Shown here: positions 8,444 through 18,097 of the stretch, one piece after another | Layout: each line of letters opens with the position of its first letter | Numbering within the stretch: the first letter of the stretch is position 1 | Source of the DNA: Segetibacter koreensis DSM 18137 | GTDB lineage: Bacteria; Bacteroidota; Bacteroidia; Chitinophagales; Chitinophagaceae | Direction of reading: 5' to 3' | Length of the DNA: 64,000 nt | Assembly: GCF_000374045.1 (NCBI RefSeq) | Contig: NZ_KB893326.1 | Span: 265,800 to 329,799 of the forward strand | Translations under genes and position numbers: made by a program | The notes under the pieces: model-generated | What the model was told of the DNA's origin: nothing | The model's input: only the letters and a program-made list of their open reading frames with translations | Databases searched by the model: none

Positions 8444-11400
8444 TTCTTTATAAATTTCTTGCTTATTATAAAATTATCGCTGGTAATCTTTGCAATATAC
8501 ACACCTGTGCTTAGCGAAGTTACATCCATTTGAAGAGTTACGCCTGATAAAACCACAGGGATATTTTTAACAACAATTCCTGCTAAGTTGGTGACAGACA
8601 GATTTGCTTTCTGATAATTAACTTGTAATCCTTCCAATTTTATTTGTATTTTATTTACAGCAGGGTTAGGAAACACCTTTGCGTCTAATGCTGTACTTAC
8701 ATTATTGCTTGCAAGACTGAGGTTTAAGTTAAGAGCACGAACATTTCCTGCATTCGTTGTATCGTTATTTTCTGCGGGTTTAAGGCTTACAATAGGTGAA
8801 ATCACTGTTACTATTACTACAGAAGATGTTGTTACAGCGCCGTTATTGTCTGTGGCTTTTGCGGTAATTGTGTAAATTCCTGCTGGTACATTGTTCCAGG
8901 TGTAGTTATAAGGACTTGTACTGTCAGTTGCCAACAACGTGTTACCATTATAAAACTCCACTTTAGTTACCGTACCATCGCTATCAGTTGCAGTAGCACT
9001 GATATTAACTGATGCAGATGAGTCTATGGTTGCATTAGCTAAAGGGCTTGTAATACTTACTATGGGAGCAGCATTTTGAACGCCACCATCTTTTATCAAT
9101 ACTGCTGATTGGTAAGGTTGTAGAACTATGCTGTTTGAAAATTTATTGTTTTTAACATCAATATACCTGCCGTTTAAACTAAACGTTTTACTTACCTGGC
9201 TGGCATTAAAGACAAATTTGATAGAATCGTCGGGATTTGTTATAGTTGCATCTGCTTCAAATAATTGCACATTGTCTATATAATAGGTACTCTGAGCATC
9301 AACGGACAGAACCAAAGCCCCGCTTGTTTCATTAACGCTGGGAGTAAATATCATATCGTTTTCAGTGCGCCCGGTACCTACAGCACGATACTGAGTTTTA
9401 GTTAAAGCAGCATAGTTAGAACTGGAAGAGCCTCTTAGAAATGCACCGATACTCATATTGCCGGTACCCTTAAGGCTATACTTTAAAATATATTTTTTCC
9501 CCGCGGAAAGAGTTCCCACACCCATAACAATTGAAGAAGTTTTTGCTGATGGAACAACTGCCAGATACCCGCCATCCAAAGCTGATGAATTTGCCCAGCT
9601 TACTGTGCAGCTATTGTGTCGATAGCACTTGCTTATATCGGTACTGCTGTTAAAGCCACCGCTTGGAAATTTATTTAAACCAATTAAGCTTTTAAGATTA
9701 TAGGACGCTATCTGTTTCGGGCTTCCTTTTGAATGGATATCTTTATTAAATTCTCCTTTCCAGGCTTGCAGGGTAAGAAGGTTTACATCTTGGGAAGAAG
9801 TATAAACAAATGTGGTATTAGAAATAGACATTTGATCATCTATTGGCCTTGCATAATAGTTGCTGTCAAAGGTTCCTATTGCAGCTATTTCACTATTTCC
9901 ACCTCTTGTAAGTATAGCAGAAACTACATCTTTTGCATTCTTTGAGAAAAAAATATTATTGTTAATTGTGTGATTGTATAACGGATTTCTAGAACCATCA
10001 TACTTCATATGCAGCTGTCCATTTATATTATTAAAGCTGGTGTTATTTCTCAGCACGATATCATGTGTACTATTTAAAAAGATTCCGCGATTAGAATTTG
10101 CTATAGTGTTACCGGTAATTTCTACGCCATTAACACCACCGTCCATATAAATTCCATCTGCCGAAGAAAAATATGCATCCGTGCCTTGTTGAGCTCCAAT
10201 GCCATTTAGGACAATATTGCCCGTTATTTTTCTTCCGTAAGTAGTGAAATTACCAGATGTGTAAATCCCTCCGCAATCATCTTTTATGAAATTAAATGTG
10301 TCAATATAGTTATTCTTAACAGTGGTATAATCCCCGCCCATTGTAATGCCATAAGCACCTGAATTTATAATCCTGTTATATTCCACAAGTCCGCTATTGC
10401 TAATTCTGATGCCCGCACCTACGCCCTGACCGCTTTGGCCCATGCCAGCTATATAATACGTGTTTCTAACAAAGTTGTTCCTAATAATCGCATACTTATT
10501 TGAGCCAGAGGCAGAGACTCCGTTATTAAAGGAGTTTAAAACGGAACAATTTTCTAATTTAAAATAGGAGTGAAGTGAGAGATTTACACCATCTATTCCT
10601 GATGAGGAAATATTGCAATTTGTTATACTTATATGGCTTCCATTATTGATGTCTACGCAATTTTCATTAGCTCCTTTTAAAGTTAAATTGTCAAAAACCA
10701 GGTAATTCTTACTGTCAGCGTAAACCAGGTTATTAATAGCAGTTGCTTTTACTGTATAAGAAGAAGGCGTATTTGTTCCAAAATACATACTGATTCTTTT
10801 CGTGGTTGGATTATAATACCATTCTCCTAATTGATCTAATGTTTTAATGCTGTTTTGAATAAAATAGCCGTAATCATTTTTAGGTTCCGATAGAGCTGAA
10901 AAGTATAAAGTACTTCCTGAATGAGATGTAATGAGGTATCTGTCCATGATCCAATGAAATGAACGTATAACCAATTCTGCCCCTGTCCAGTTTGGAGAAG
11001 AAGTTAATTCATTATCGGTAATTGAGGTTTTACCTGAATGGGATTCAAGAGTCAGGTAGCCTTTATTTGCGGCATTACTATTAGGATAACGTCCCATTCC
11101 TTGCTCTACGTCATTTAAAAGAACCATATTGACCCGAGATCCTAAAGAAGAGTTAGCACTGCAATCGTAGACGCCTTTATAAGTGGAATTGGCAGTCCAG
11201 CCGGATAGTGTAACTAAAGAAGTTATAACGGGCTTGTCTCCTGTGCCATAGGCTCCTATAAGAATAGGCGAACCGGAAGTACCTGATTTATTTACAATGA
11301 TTGATCCATAAAAAGTTTCACCTCTTTTAAAAAGTACGGCATCACCCGGTTGAAGATTGCTGAAAAAAGAGTTAAGTTTATTTAGCGACTTCCAGGGCGT

Positions 11401-11523
11401 AGAAGAACTTTGAGCCTGAGTCGGCGTTCTGGAATCATCTCCGGATGAAGCTGAAAAATAATAAGTAGTTGCTTCTGCAGAATATAGAAAGAGAACAAAT
11501 AATAATGTAAAAAAATGTTTCAT
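8440..11523 (-). CDS. Secreted right-handed beta-helix protein with Ig-like and T9SS sorting domains
   Basis: The 1027-residue protein has a signal peptide (about 1-18, SAEA). A long parallel beta-helix region follows (about 250-560) with many short repeats containing N-N-x-I/F (ITNCNISSSGIDGVNLS, IIRNNFVRNTYYIAG). A middle beta-rich carbohydrate-binding-like region (about 640-760) contains YYIDNVQLFE. A bacterial Ig-like domain (about 819-908) contains APIVSITSPLANATI and VTKVEFYNGNTLLATD. The C-terminal type IX sorting domain (949-1027) starts KVFPNPAVNK and ends GVYIAKITSDNF...KKFIKN. It should be carried by the type IX system to the surface or medium. The beta-helix suggests polysaccharide lyase or epimerase activity, but I cannot identify catalytic residues. 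Confidence 0.88.
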   Translation of the reverse strand: MKHFFTLLFVLFLYSAEATTYYFSASSGDDSRTPTQAQSSSTPWKSLNKLNSFFSNLQPGDAVLFKRGETFYGSIIVNKSGTSGSPILIGAYGTGDKPVITSLVTLSGWTANSTYKGVYDCSANSSLGSRVNMVLLNDVEQGMGRYPNSNAANKGYLTLESHSGKTSITDNELTSSPNWTGAELVIRSFHWIMDRYLITSHSGSTLYFSALSEPKNDYGYFIQNSIKTLDQLGEWYYNPTTKRISMYFGTNTPSSYTVKATAINNLVYADSKNYLVFDNLTLKGANENCVDINNGSHISITNCNISSSGIDGVNLSLHSYFKLENCSVLNSFNNGVSASGSNKYAIIRNNFVRNTYYIAGMGQSGQGVGAGIRISNSGLVEYNRIINSGAYGITMGGDYTTVKNNYIDTFNFIKDDCGGIYTSGNFTTYGRKITGNIVLNGIGAQQGTDAYFSSADGIYMDGGVNGVEITGNTIANSNRGIFLNSTHDIVLRNNTSFNNINGQLHMKYDGSRNPLYNHTINNNIFFSKNAKDVVSAILTRGGNSEIAAIGTFDSNYYARPIDDQMSISNTTFVYTSSQDVNLLTLQAWKGEFNKDIHSKGSPKQIASYNLKSLIGLNKFPSGGFNSSTDISKCYRHNSCTVSWANSSALDGGYLAVVPSAKTSSIVMGVGTLSAGKKYILKYSLKGTGNMSIGAFLRGSSSSNYAALTKTQYRAVGTGRTENDMIFTPSVNETSGALVLSVDAQSTYYIDNVQLFEADATITNPDDSIKFVFNASQVSKTFSLNGRYIDVKNNKFSNSIVLQPYQSAVLIKDGGVQNAAPIVSITSPLANATIDSSASVNISATATDSDGTVTKVEFYNGNTLLATDSTSPYNYTWNNVPAGIYTITAKATDNNGAVTTSSVVIVTVISPIVSLKPAENNDTTNAGNVRALNLNLSLASNNVSTALDAKVFPNPAVNKIQIKLEGLQVNYQKANLSVTNLAGIVVKNIPVVLSGVTLQMDVTSLSTGVYIAKITSDNFIISKKFIKN

Positions 11524-11904
11524 GTAAATATTTTATCTATTTGTAATGTTTCGTACAGGATTAATGAATGGATGAACTCTGATTATAAGCGTTTTCATTT
11601 AAGATTTATTTTATTAAAAAACGAGTTACGACCTTTAAGGGCATCAAATTGTCTTTAATAAGTTAAGATTACTATTTCAGGTTAAAAGCCCCGGATGGGA
11701 AAAGAAAGGATAGTGGCAATACTTATTTAAAACTTAATTATCTTTCAACTTCAACAGTAGCCCGACGTGTAGCAGATGAAGCTTTTGCGTAAGCGAAAAA
11801 TGTAGGAGGCGTGGGGCTGCTTTATAATTTTTTATAATAGTTGTAAGAAAAAAGCTTTTTTTTTTCTTAGATTATAATAGAATTAATAAACGTAGGTGCA
11901 TTTA
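11524..11904. other. Intergenic region between divergent genes, with AT-rich inverted repeat
   Basis: No gene is seen here. These bases separate the divergent beta-helix gene and the heme c gene, so promoters of both should lie here. An imperfect inverted repeat (11832-11877) has outer arms TTATAAT/ATTATAA and inner arms AAGAAAAAA/TTTTTTCTT around GC, ending 27 bases before the heme c start. It could be an operator, or just composition. Confidence 0.4.
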
Positions 11905-14214
11905 ATGAAAAAAGTATTTTACTCAATTCCTGTTTTACTGCTGGTAGGTGCGTTAGCAGGAATAGCTATGAACGGTTGCAATAATACATCAGGGACCAAA
12001 GTGGTGTTTGATTCATTAACCTTGAAAAAAGGTCTGAACTCGCCCGTATTGTCTGCTGAAGAATCTATTAAAAAAATGCACATTGAAAAAGGCTTTGCTG
12101 TAAAGCTTGTTGCATCAGAGCCTCTGGTAACTGCCCCAGTAGCTTTAAACTTTGATGATAAAGGACGTATTTGGGTTGTAGAAATGGAAGACTATATGCC
12201 TGATACATTAGGTACTGGGGAAAACGAGCCTACGGGTAAGGTGGTAATTCTCAGCGATAAGAATGGCGATGGAATAATGGACGACCGAAAGGTTTTTTTA
12301 GACTCTCTGGTATTGCCCCGGGCTCTTTGCCTGGTAGAAAATGGACTTCTTGTAGCAGAACCTCCTAAACTTTGGTTTTATGAAATTCAAAATGACCGGC
12401 CTGTCAAAAAAACGCTTGTAGATGCGAAGTATGCAGAAGGAGGAAATGTAGAACATCAGCCAAACGGTTTATTTCGGGCTTTGGATAACTGGATCTATAG
12501 CGCAAAGTCCAGTAAACGATACCGGAAAAAAGGCAATCACTGGTTAATAGAAAATACACATTTTCGCGGGCAATGGGGCATAACGCAGGATGACCAGGGA
12601 CGTTTGTTCTATAATACCAATTCAGAAAATTTATTAGGCGATTATTTTACTCCGGGACTTGGTGCCTACAACCAGCACCAACAGGCTGTAGAAGGATATA
12701 TCAAAAAAATTGTTGAAGATAACCGGGTTTATCCGGTAAGGCCAACTCCTGGGGTTAATCGCGGGTATATGGAAGGAGTGCTTGATGATAGTCTTCGACT
12801 GGTAAACTTTACTGCTGCCTGTGGCCCTGTCATTTATAACAGCAGCCTGTTTGATAAAGCGTATTATGGAAATGCGTTTGTAGCAGAGCCATCTGCTAAC
12901 CTTATTAAAAGAAATATTTTGCAGGAAGACGGGTATAAAGTGAAGGGCCGCGAAGCGTATGCCCAAAAAGAATTTTTGGCCAGTGAGGACGAACGGTTTA
13001 GACCTGTAAGTTTGTATAATAGCCCGGATGGTGCTTTATATATCGTAGATATGTATCGCGGCATTATTCAGCATAAGACTTATTTAACTCCGTATCTTAA
13101 AAATGAAATTAAAGAAAGAAGCTTAACAAAGCCTCTTTCGTGCGGCCGTATTTATAAAGTAGTTCCTGAAAATAGAAAAGAAAATGCAGTAAATATTTCC
13201 AATAATGTTGATCAGTTATTGTCTTTGTTGCAAAATCAAAACGGATGGTTGCGTAGTGAAGCACAGCAGCTATTGGTGGATGGAAAGTATTTGCAGGCTG
13301 CACCTGCGCTACGTAATTTTCTCAAAGAAACAAATCAGCCATTAACCGTTATCCATTCACTATGGACCATGGAAGGTTTAGGTGTTTTACAACCGCAAGA
13401 CGTATTGCCCCTGCTTAAACAAACCAACTGGACTATACGAATGCAGGCATTAAGCGTCATCCCTTCTATTATAACCCGCACGAACTATCGGCAGTTCTTG
13501 CCTTTGTTAGAGGATATGGTTGCTGAAAGTGATAGCCTGGCTGCTCCCTATATTGCTTTTCTGGCCCACTTCATTCAGCCTTTCAATCGTGCTACTACAC
13601 ATCGGCTTTTGGTAAGGCTAACAAAAAAATACGGGTCCGACTTATTTGTTGCTGATGCTATTATAAGCAATCTGCAAAATAAGGAAGCTGCATGGTATAA
13701 AGAGATTCTTTCCATTAATCCTGATACCAGTATTGCTATTAATAAGAGATTAAAAAAAGTGATTGATGATATATCAAAGGCAAAGAACAATAGCAATACT
13801 AAAAATATTGCAAAAAAGTTTCCTAAAGGCGTTGCTTTATTTGGATCTGTTTGTCAAACCTGTCACGGAGTCGATGGTAACGGTGTACCATCACTGGCCC
13901 CGCCTTTAAATGGTTCTAACTGGGTCTTAGGCGATAAAAATAAATTAATTCCAATTGTATTATATGGTTTAACCGGGCCAGTGAAAGTAGCTGGAAAAGT
14001 ATATAAATCTCCTGAGATTAATGGTGACATGCCTGGCATCGGTCAGAATAAGGAGTTCTCAGAGGATGACATTGCCCAGGTTTTAAGTTTTATTCGCAAC
14101 GCCTGGAGCAACAAAGCAGAAAAGATAAGTGCCGGAGATATAACCAATACACGCAGCAAATTTAAAGACAGGCAAAAATCCTTTACAATGGAAGAATTGA
14201 ATAAGCTGAAATAG
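11905..14214 (+). CDS. PVC-type heme-binding dehydrogenase-like protein with C-terminal cytochrome c domain
   Basis: The ATG at 11905 gives MKKVFYSIPVLLL, an export signal; it ends near AMNGC, so lipidation is possible. A GTG at 11896 is the alternative start. The N-terminal beta-propeller domain (about 45-420) has the signature of the Neb-type membrane-bound dehydrogenase family, including GFAVKLVASEPLV, FDDKGRIWVVEMEDY, DKNGDGIMDDRKVF and IVDMYRGIIQH. A HEAT-like helical stretch follows (about 435-600), then a class I cytochrome c domain (about 630-735) with CQTCH (C650, C653, H654) and the probable axial Met in GDMPGIG. It probably oxidises an alcohol or sugar in the periplasm and passes electrons to the heme. 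It leads the run of oxidoreductase, transporter and RraA genes. The substrate is unknown. Confidence 0.87.
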   Translation: MKKVFYSIPVLLLVGALAGIAMNGCNNTSGTKVVFDSLTLKKGLNSPVLSAEESIKKMHIEKGFAVKLVASEPLVTAPVALNFDDKGRIWVVEMEDYMPDTLGTGENEPTGKVVILSDKNGDGIMDDRKVFLDSLVLPRALCLVENGLLVAEPPKLWFYEIQNDRPVKKTLVDAKYAEGGNVEHQPNGLFRALDNWIYSAKSSKRYRKKGNHWLIENTHFRGQWGITQDDQGRLFYNTNSENLLGDYFTPGLGAYNQHQQAVEGYIKKIVEDNRVYPVRPTPGVNRGYMEGVLDDSLRLVNFTAACGPVIYNSSLFDKAYYGNAFVAEPSANLIKRNILQEDGYKVKGREAYAQKEFLASEDERFRPVSLYNSPDGALYIVDMYRGIIQHKTYLTPYLKNEIKERSLTKPLSCGRIYKVVPENRKENAVNISNNVDQLLSLLQNQNGWLRSEAQQLLVDGKYLQAAPALRNFLKETNQPLTVIHSLWTMEGLGVLQPQDVLPLLKQTNWTIRMQALSVIPSIITRTNYRQFLPLLEDMVAESDSLAAPYIAFLAHFIQPFNRATTHRLLVRLTKKYGSDLFVADAIISNLQNKEAAWYKEILSINPDTSIAINKRLKKVIDDISKAKNNSNTKNIAKKFPKGVALFGSVCQTCHGVDGNGVPSLAPPLNGSNWVLGDKNKLIPIVLYGLTGPVKVAGKVYKSPEINGDMPGIGQNKEFSEDDIAQVLSFIRNAWSNKAEKISAGDITNTRSKFKDRQKSFTMEELNKLK

Positions 14215-14309
14215 TTGGTTTAAGTGGTACAACTCTGTGTCTGTAGAAGCCTGTGCTTCACAAGTGTTTACGGTAGTTTTCAAATCTATTTTTTTATTTA
14301 AAATAATGT

Positions 14310-15491
14310 ATGGAAAAAAAAGAGTTACGGGCAGGAATAGTAGGATCAGGCTTTGCTGCAAAATTTCATTACGAGGCCCTTCAGCGTGTTTTTAGCGCAA
14401 AAGTTACTATTGCCGGTGCTTACTCGGTCTCTCGTAAAAACCTTTTAAGCTTTACAGAATCACGAAATTTGACTGCCTTCGACAGCATAGAAGATTTAAT
14501 AGAAAGTTCTGATGTTATTCATGTTTGTACTCCGCCTGTTACACATGAATCAATTGTAGTTGCAGCATTAATACGTAATAAGCATGTTGTGGTCGAAAAA
14601 CCGTTTACCGGATATTTTGGAGATGACAGTGAAACATTTAACGGCGATACGTTTTCAAAAGAAAAGGGGCTAAAACATTCAATGGAAAGTGTAAGAAGAA
14701 TGCTGAATGCCGAAAAGGAGAGTGAGGGCCGGATTATGTACGCCGAAAACTGGGTTTATGCACCTGCTATTCAAAAAGAAAGAGAACTATTGCAAAAAAC
14801 AGGAGCTCAAATAATGTGGATGCACGGCGAGGAATCTCATTCAGGCTCACATTCCTTAACTTACGGACAATGGAAATTTTCGGGTGGTGGTTCTATGATA
14901 GGGAAGGGGTGCCATCCTCTGGCGGCAGCGATTTATCTAAAGCACGTTGAAGGGAGAAACAGGAGTGGAAATGCGATAAGACCAAAAACTATTTCTGCAC
15001 GCACTCATGCTATTACCCGAATGCCCACTTTTAAAAATGAGGGACATTTAAAAACAACATATAAGGACACGGAAGATTTTGCTATGCTGCATATAGTCTT
15101 TGAAGACGGTACCATTGCTGATTTATTTGCGAGCGAGTTGGTGTTAGGTGGAGTTCATAACTGGATTGAAGTAAACACTACTAATCACAGAACTATTTGT
15201 AACATCAATCCTAATACATCTATGCAAGCTTATACGCCAGCAGAAAAATATTTTGAAGAAGTATATGTAGTTGAGAAAACAGAAACGAAACAAGGCTGGT
15301 CATCTATATCGCCTGATGAGGGGTGGTTTGCTGGTTACCAACATGAGATGGATGCATTTTACAAGTCTGCGGCTTTTGGCGATCCCGTTGAAAGTAACAG
15401 CAGTCTTGCTTCAGACGTAATAGCTACCATTTATGCCGGGTATGTTTCCGCAGAAAGAAAGGGGGCAGAGGTCGAAATCACCATACTATAA
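14310..15491 (+). CDS. Gfo/Idh/MocA family NAD(P)-dependent oxidoreductase (first copy)
   Basis: The 393-residue protein has an N-terminal Rossmann domain with GIVGSGFAAKFH (G12, G14, nucleotide binding) and the family's EKP motif at 96-98 (catalytic-region Lys). After EKP an insertion of about 30 residues (YFGDDSETFNGDTFSKEKG) precedes the next helix. The C-terminal alpha/beta dimerisation domain holds GGGSMIGKGCHPLAAAIYL with the probable catalytic His. The family reduces or oxidises sugars, inositols and keto-sugars. There is no signal peptide. It follows the heme c gene after 95 bases and precedes the MFS transporter by 77, suggesting one transcript. Confidence 0.9.
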   Translation: MEKKELRAGIVGSGFAAKFHYEALQRVFSAKVTIAGAYSVSRKNLLSFTESRNLTAFDSIEDLIESSDVIHVCTPPVTHESIVVAALIRNKHVVVEKPFTGYFGDDSETFNGDTFSKEKGLKHSMESVRRMLNAEKESEGRIMYAENWVYAPAIQKERELLQKTGAQIMWMHGEESHSGSHSLTYGQWKFSGGGSMIGKGCHPLAAAIYLKHVEGRNRSGNAIRPKTISARTHAITRMPTFKNEGHLKTTYKDTEDFAMLHIVFEDGTIADLFASELVLGGVHNWIEVNTTNHRTICNINPNTSMQAYTPAEKYFEEVYVVEKTETKQGWSSISPDEGWFAGYQHEMDAFYKSAAFGDPVESNSSLASDVIATIYAGYVSAERKGAEVEITIL

Positions 15492-15568
15492 ATTAAGTTG
15501 TAATCACTTTTATCGGGAATTGAGCTAATATTAATTCTCATATAATCACTCTTAACGCCGCTTCAGCT

Positions 15569-16924
15569 TTGAATAATCAAACTTCGTACATTCAGCACAA
15601 AGAAGATAGAACAGATATTCAGTCTAAAATAGGAAGATATCGTTGGACGATTTGTTCTTTAGTATTTTATGCCACCACTATCAATTACCTCGACAGACAG
15701 GTAATAAGCCTTCTGAAACCTACATTAGAAAAAGAATTTAACTGGACGGAAACGGATTACTCTAACATAGTAGTAGCCTTTCAGTTTGCATATGCTTTAG
15801 GTATGGTAGGTGCCGGAAGGATCATAGATAAGATAGGTACCAAATTAGGATATGCCATCACCTTATTACTTTGGAGTATTGCATCAGTTTTACATGCCTT
15901 TGCTACAGGTACGCTTAGCTTTGCTGTTTTTCGTGCATTTCTTGGTTTTAGCGAAGCCGGGAATTTTCCGGCAGCTTTTAAAACCGTTGCCGAATGGTTT
16001 CCTAAAAAAGAGCGGGCTTTTGCAGGAGGCATTTTTAATTCGGGCACCAATGTAGGTGCAATCCTTGCACCACTTGTAGTTCCTTACTTAGCCATTCACT
16101 ACAGCTGGAAAGTTGCTTTTATAGCAACCGGAGCTGTAGGCTTTATCTGGTTGATCTTTTGGTTTAGATGGTACGACATCCCCTCAAAACAAAAGAGACT
16201 TTCTCAAGCTGAGTTTGATTATATTCATAGTGACGTAGAAGTGCCGTGTGCCGGTGGAGTGGAAGAGGAAAAGCGAAAAACTTCGTGGGTTAAATTACTT
16301 GGTTACAGGCAAACATGGGCCTTTATAGTTGGTAAATTTTTGACCGATGGTATTTGGTGGTTTTTTTTATTTTGGCTGCCTGCTTTTCTCAATTCGCAAT
16401 ATCACCTTGTTGGCATGCAGGTTAGTCTGCCTATTGCTTTTGTGTATACCCTCGCAGGTGTCGCCAGTATTTTTGGCGGCTGGCTGCCTATGTGGTTTGT
16501 ACAGGCAAAACGTTGGGATATTGTTCGTGCAAGAAAAACGTCTATGCTTATATATGCCTTTTTCCCATTATTGGTTATGTTTTCACAAGCCGCTGGCAGC
16601 TTTGGAATGTGGTATGCCGTAATTATAATTGGTATTGCAGCGTCTGCTCACCAGGCATGGTCTGCCAATCTTTTTACAACCGTCTCAGATATGTTTCCCA
16701 AAAGTTCAGTAGCTTCTGTTATCGGTATAGGTGGTATGACGGGTAGTTTAGGGGGTATGGCTGTTGCTACAACTGCAGGATTCTTATTTGATTATTATAA
16801 AGGCTTAGGTCACATTGATACGGGTTATTATATATTGTTTTTATATTGCGGACTAGGATATCTTCTTGCCTGGTTCATCATGTTTAAAATATTGGTGCCA
16901 AAAATGAAACCCATTCAATTATAA
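15569..16924 (+). CDS. MFS transporter, hexuronate/organic-anion (ACS family) type
   Basis: This protein of about 451 residues has 12 predicted membrane helices. The motif INYLDRQVISLLKPTLEKE (about 40-58) and EAGNFPAAFKTVAEWFPKKE (about 134-153) are typical of the anion:cation symporter family that includes ExuT and GudP. No ATG lies in frame before residue 79, within the second membrane segment, so a TTG at 15569 is the best start; the frame is open only back to 15524. It should import a sugar acid or similar anion. Gene order places it between a Gfo/Idh/MocA oxidoreductase and the RraA pair, which suggests it imports a product of the periplasmic steps. Confidence 0.88.
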   Translation: MNNQTSYIQHKEDRTDIQSKIGRYRWTICSLVFYATTINYLDRQVISLLKPTLEKEFNWTETDYSNIVVAFQFAYALGMVGAGRIIDKIGTKLGYAITLLLWSIASVLHAFATGTLSFAVFRAFLGFSEAGNFPAAFKTVAEWFPKKERAFAGGIFNSGTNVGAILAPLVVPYLAIHYSWKVAFIATGAVGFIWLIFWFRWYDIPSKQKRLSQAEFDYIHSDVEVPCAGGVEEEKRKTSWVKLLGYRQTWAFIVGKFLTDGIWWFFLFWLPAFLNSQYHLVGMQVSLPIAFVYTLAGVASIFGGWLPMWFVQAKRWDIVRARKTSMLIYAFFPLLVMFSQAAGSFGMWYAVIIIGIAASAHQAWSANLFTTVSDMFPKSSVASVIGIGGMTGSLGGMAVATTAGFLFDYYKGLGHIDTGYYILFLYCGLGYLLAWFIMFKILVPKMKPIQL

Positions 16925-17086
16925 TCAGAGAAGGCCAAAAAAGAAGTTTTATTAAAAGAACACCTTCCCTAAGGCACGTTTCCAATTACAATTTGTTCAG
17001 CAGGGTGACGTAGAGGTTTCCTTTTAATATACCAAACAACAAAATGATTTTATAAAATAGTAAAACCACAAAATCACACTTTAATT

Positions 17087-18019
17087 ATGAGTAAAAGACC
17101 TGCATTTCTTATAGCGTTTATCTTATCTGCCGTTTTTGGACGTGCTCAACATGTGGGCTCGACACCTGATTATGTAAAGGCATTAACGAGCAAATGGGAA
17201 GGCGAACGCTTTGCGGATGGACGGCCCAAAGTGCCTGATGCAATTCTTGATCGTTTGCAAAATTGTACGCTAGAACAGATCTGGGGTTATTTAGGTGATA
17301 AAGGATATCGAAACCAGGTTGAAAAAAACTGGATAATTCTGAAACCTGGCGAAACAATGGTTGGGCGAGTTGTAACCGCTCAGTTTATGCCTGCACGACC
17401 TGACCTTGATACTTTTGTACGAGCACAAGGCAAAGCTGAGGGTCGTTCTCAGCACGGGGGAATAAATATCTGGCCTATTGATATATTAACAAAGGGTGAT
17501 ATTTATGTCGCAGATGGTTATGGCAAAATTAAAGATGGTACTTTGATCGGTTCAAGCCTGGGCAATGCCATTTATGGTAAAACCGGTAAAGGGGTGATAT
17601 TTTATGGTTCCATCAGAGACATGCAGGAACTAAAGGATACCAAAGGCTTTAACGCCTGGATAAAAGGCAATGATCCATCTTACATTAAAGATATGACGCC
17701 AACATCAATCAATGCTCCTATTCGAATAGGTGAAGTGACGGTTTTCCCCGGTGATGTTGTCTTTGCCAATGAATATGGGGTCGTTTTTATCCCCGCTTAC
17801 TTAATTGAGGGACTTGTAACTGCTTCTGAAATGACAGGTTTGAGGGACGAATTTGAAAGAGAAATGCTTCAATCCGGAAAATATCTGTCAGGCGAGGTAC
17901 ATGGTGACTGGGCCGATAAAATTAAAGATGAATTCCGTGCATGGTTTAAGAAATATCCTAAAAAAACAGCCATCACATCAAAAGATATAGAGGCTTATTT
18001 AAAAAAAGAAGGGCATTAG
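17087..18019 (+). CDS. Exported RraA/HMG-aldolase-like protein, copy 1
   Basis: The 310-residue protein starts with a signal peptide (about 1-20, VFGRAQ). A short N-terminal region carries WEGERFADGRPKVPD (about 37-51), then the RraA fold follows with GRVVTAQFMPARPD, KGDIYVADGYGKIKDGTLIG (GD at 137-138) and GSIRD (R177, D178). In 4-hydroxy-4-methyl-2-oxoglutarate aldolases of this superfamily the Arg-Asp pair binds substrate and metal, so this copy may be an active aldolase or decarboxylase rather than an RNase E regulator. Its N-terminus points to the periplasm. It is one of a tandem pair with the next gene, 78 bases apart. The substrate is unknown. Confidence 0.85.
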   Translation: MSKRPAFLIAFILSAVFGRAQHVGSTPDYVKALTSKWEGERFADGRPKVPDAILDRLQNCTLEQIWGYLGDKGYRNQVEKNWIILKPGETMVGRVVTAQFMPARPDLDTFVRAQGKAEGRSQHGGINIWPIDILTKGDIYVADGYGKIKDGTLIGSSLGNAIYGKTGKGVIFYGSIRDMQELKDTKGFNAWIKGNDPSYIKDMTPTSINAPIRIGEVTVFPGDVVFANEYGVVFIPAYLIEGLVTASEMTGLRDEFEREMLQSGKYLSGEVHGDWADKIKDEFRAWFKKYPKKTAITSKDIEAYLKKEGH

Positions 18020-18097
18020 TTCAACAAACAGTCGCGCGTGCTTGAGCGTAACCGCCTGCTTGAAAAAACAAATATTGTTTAAATTATAATTGTAATA

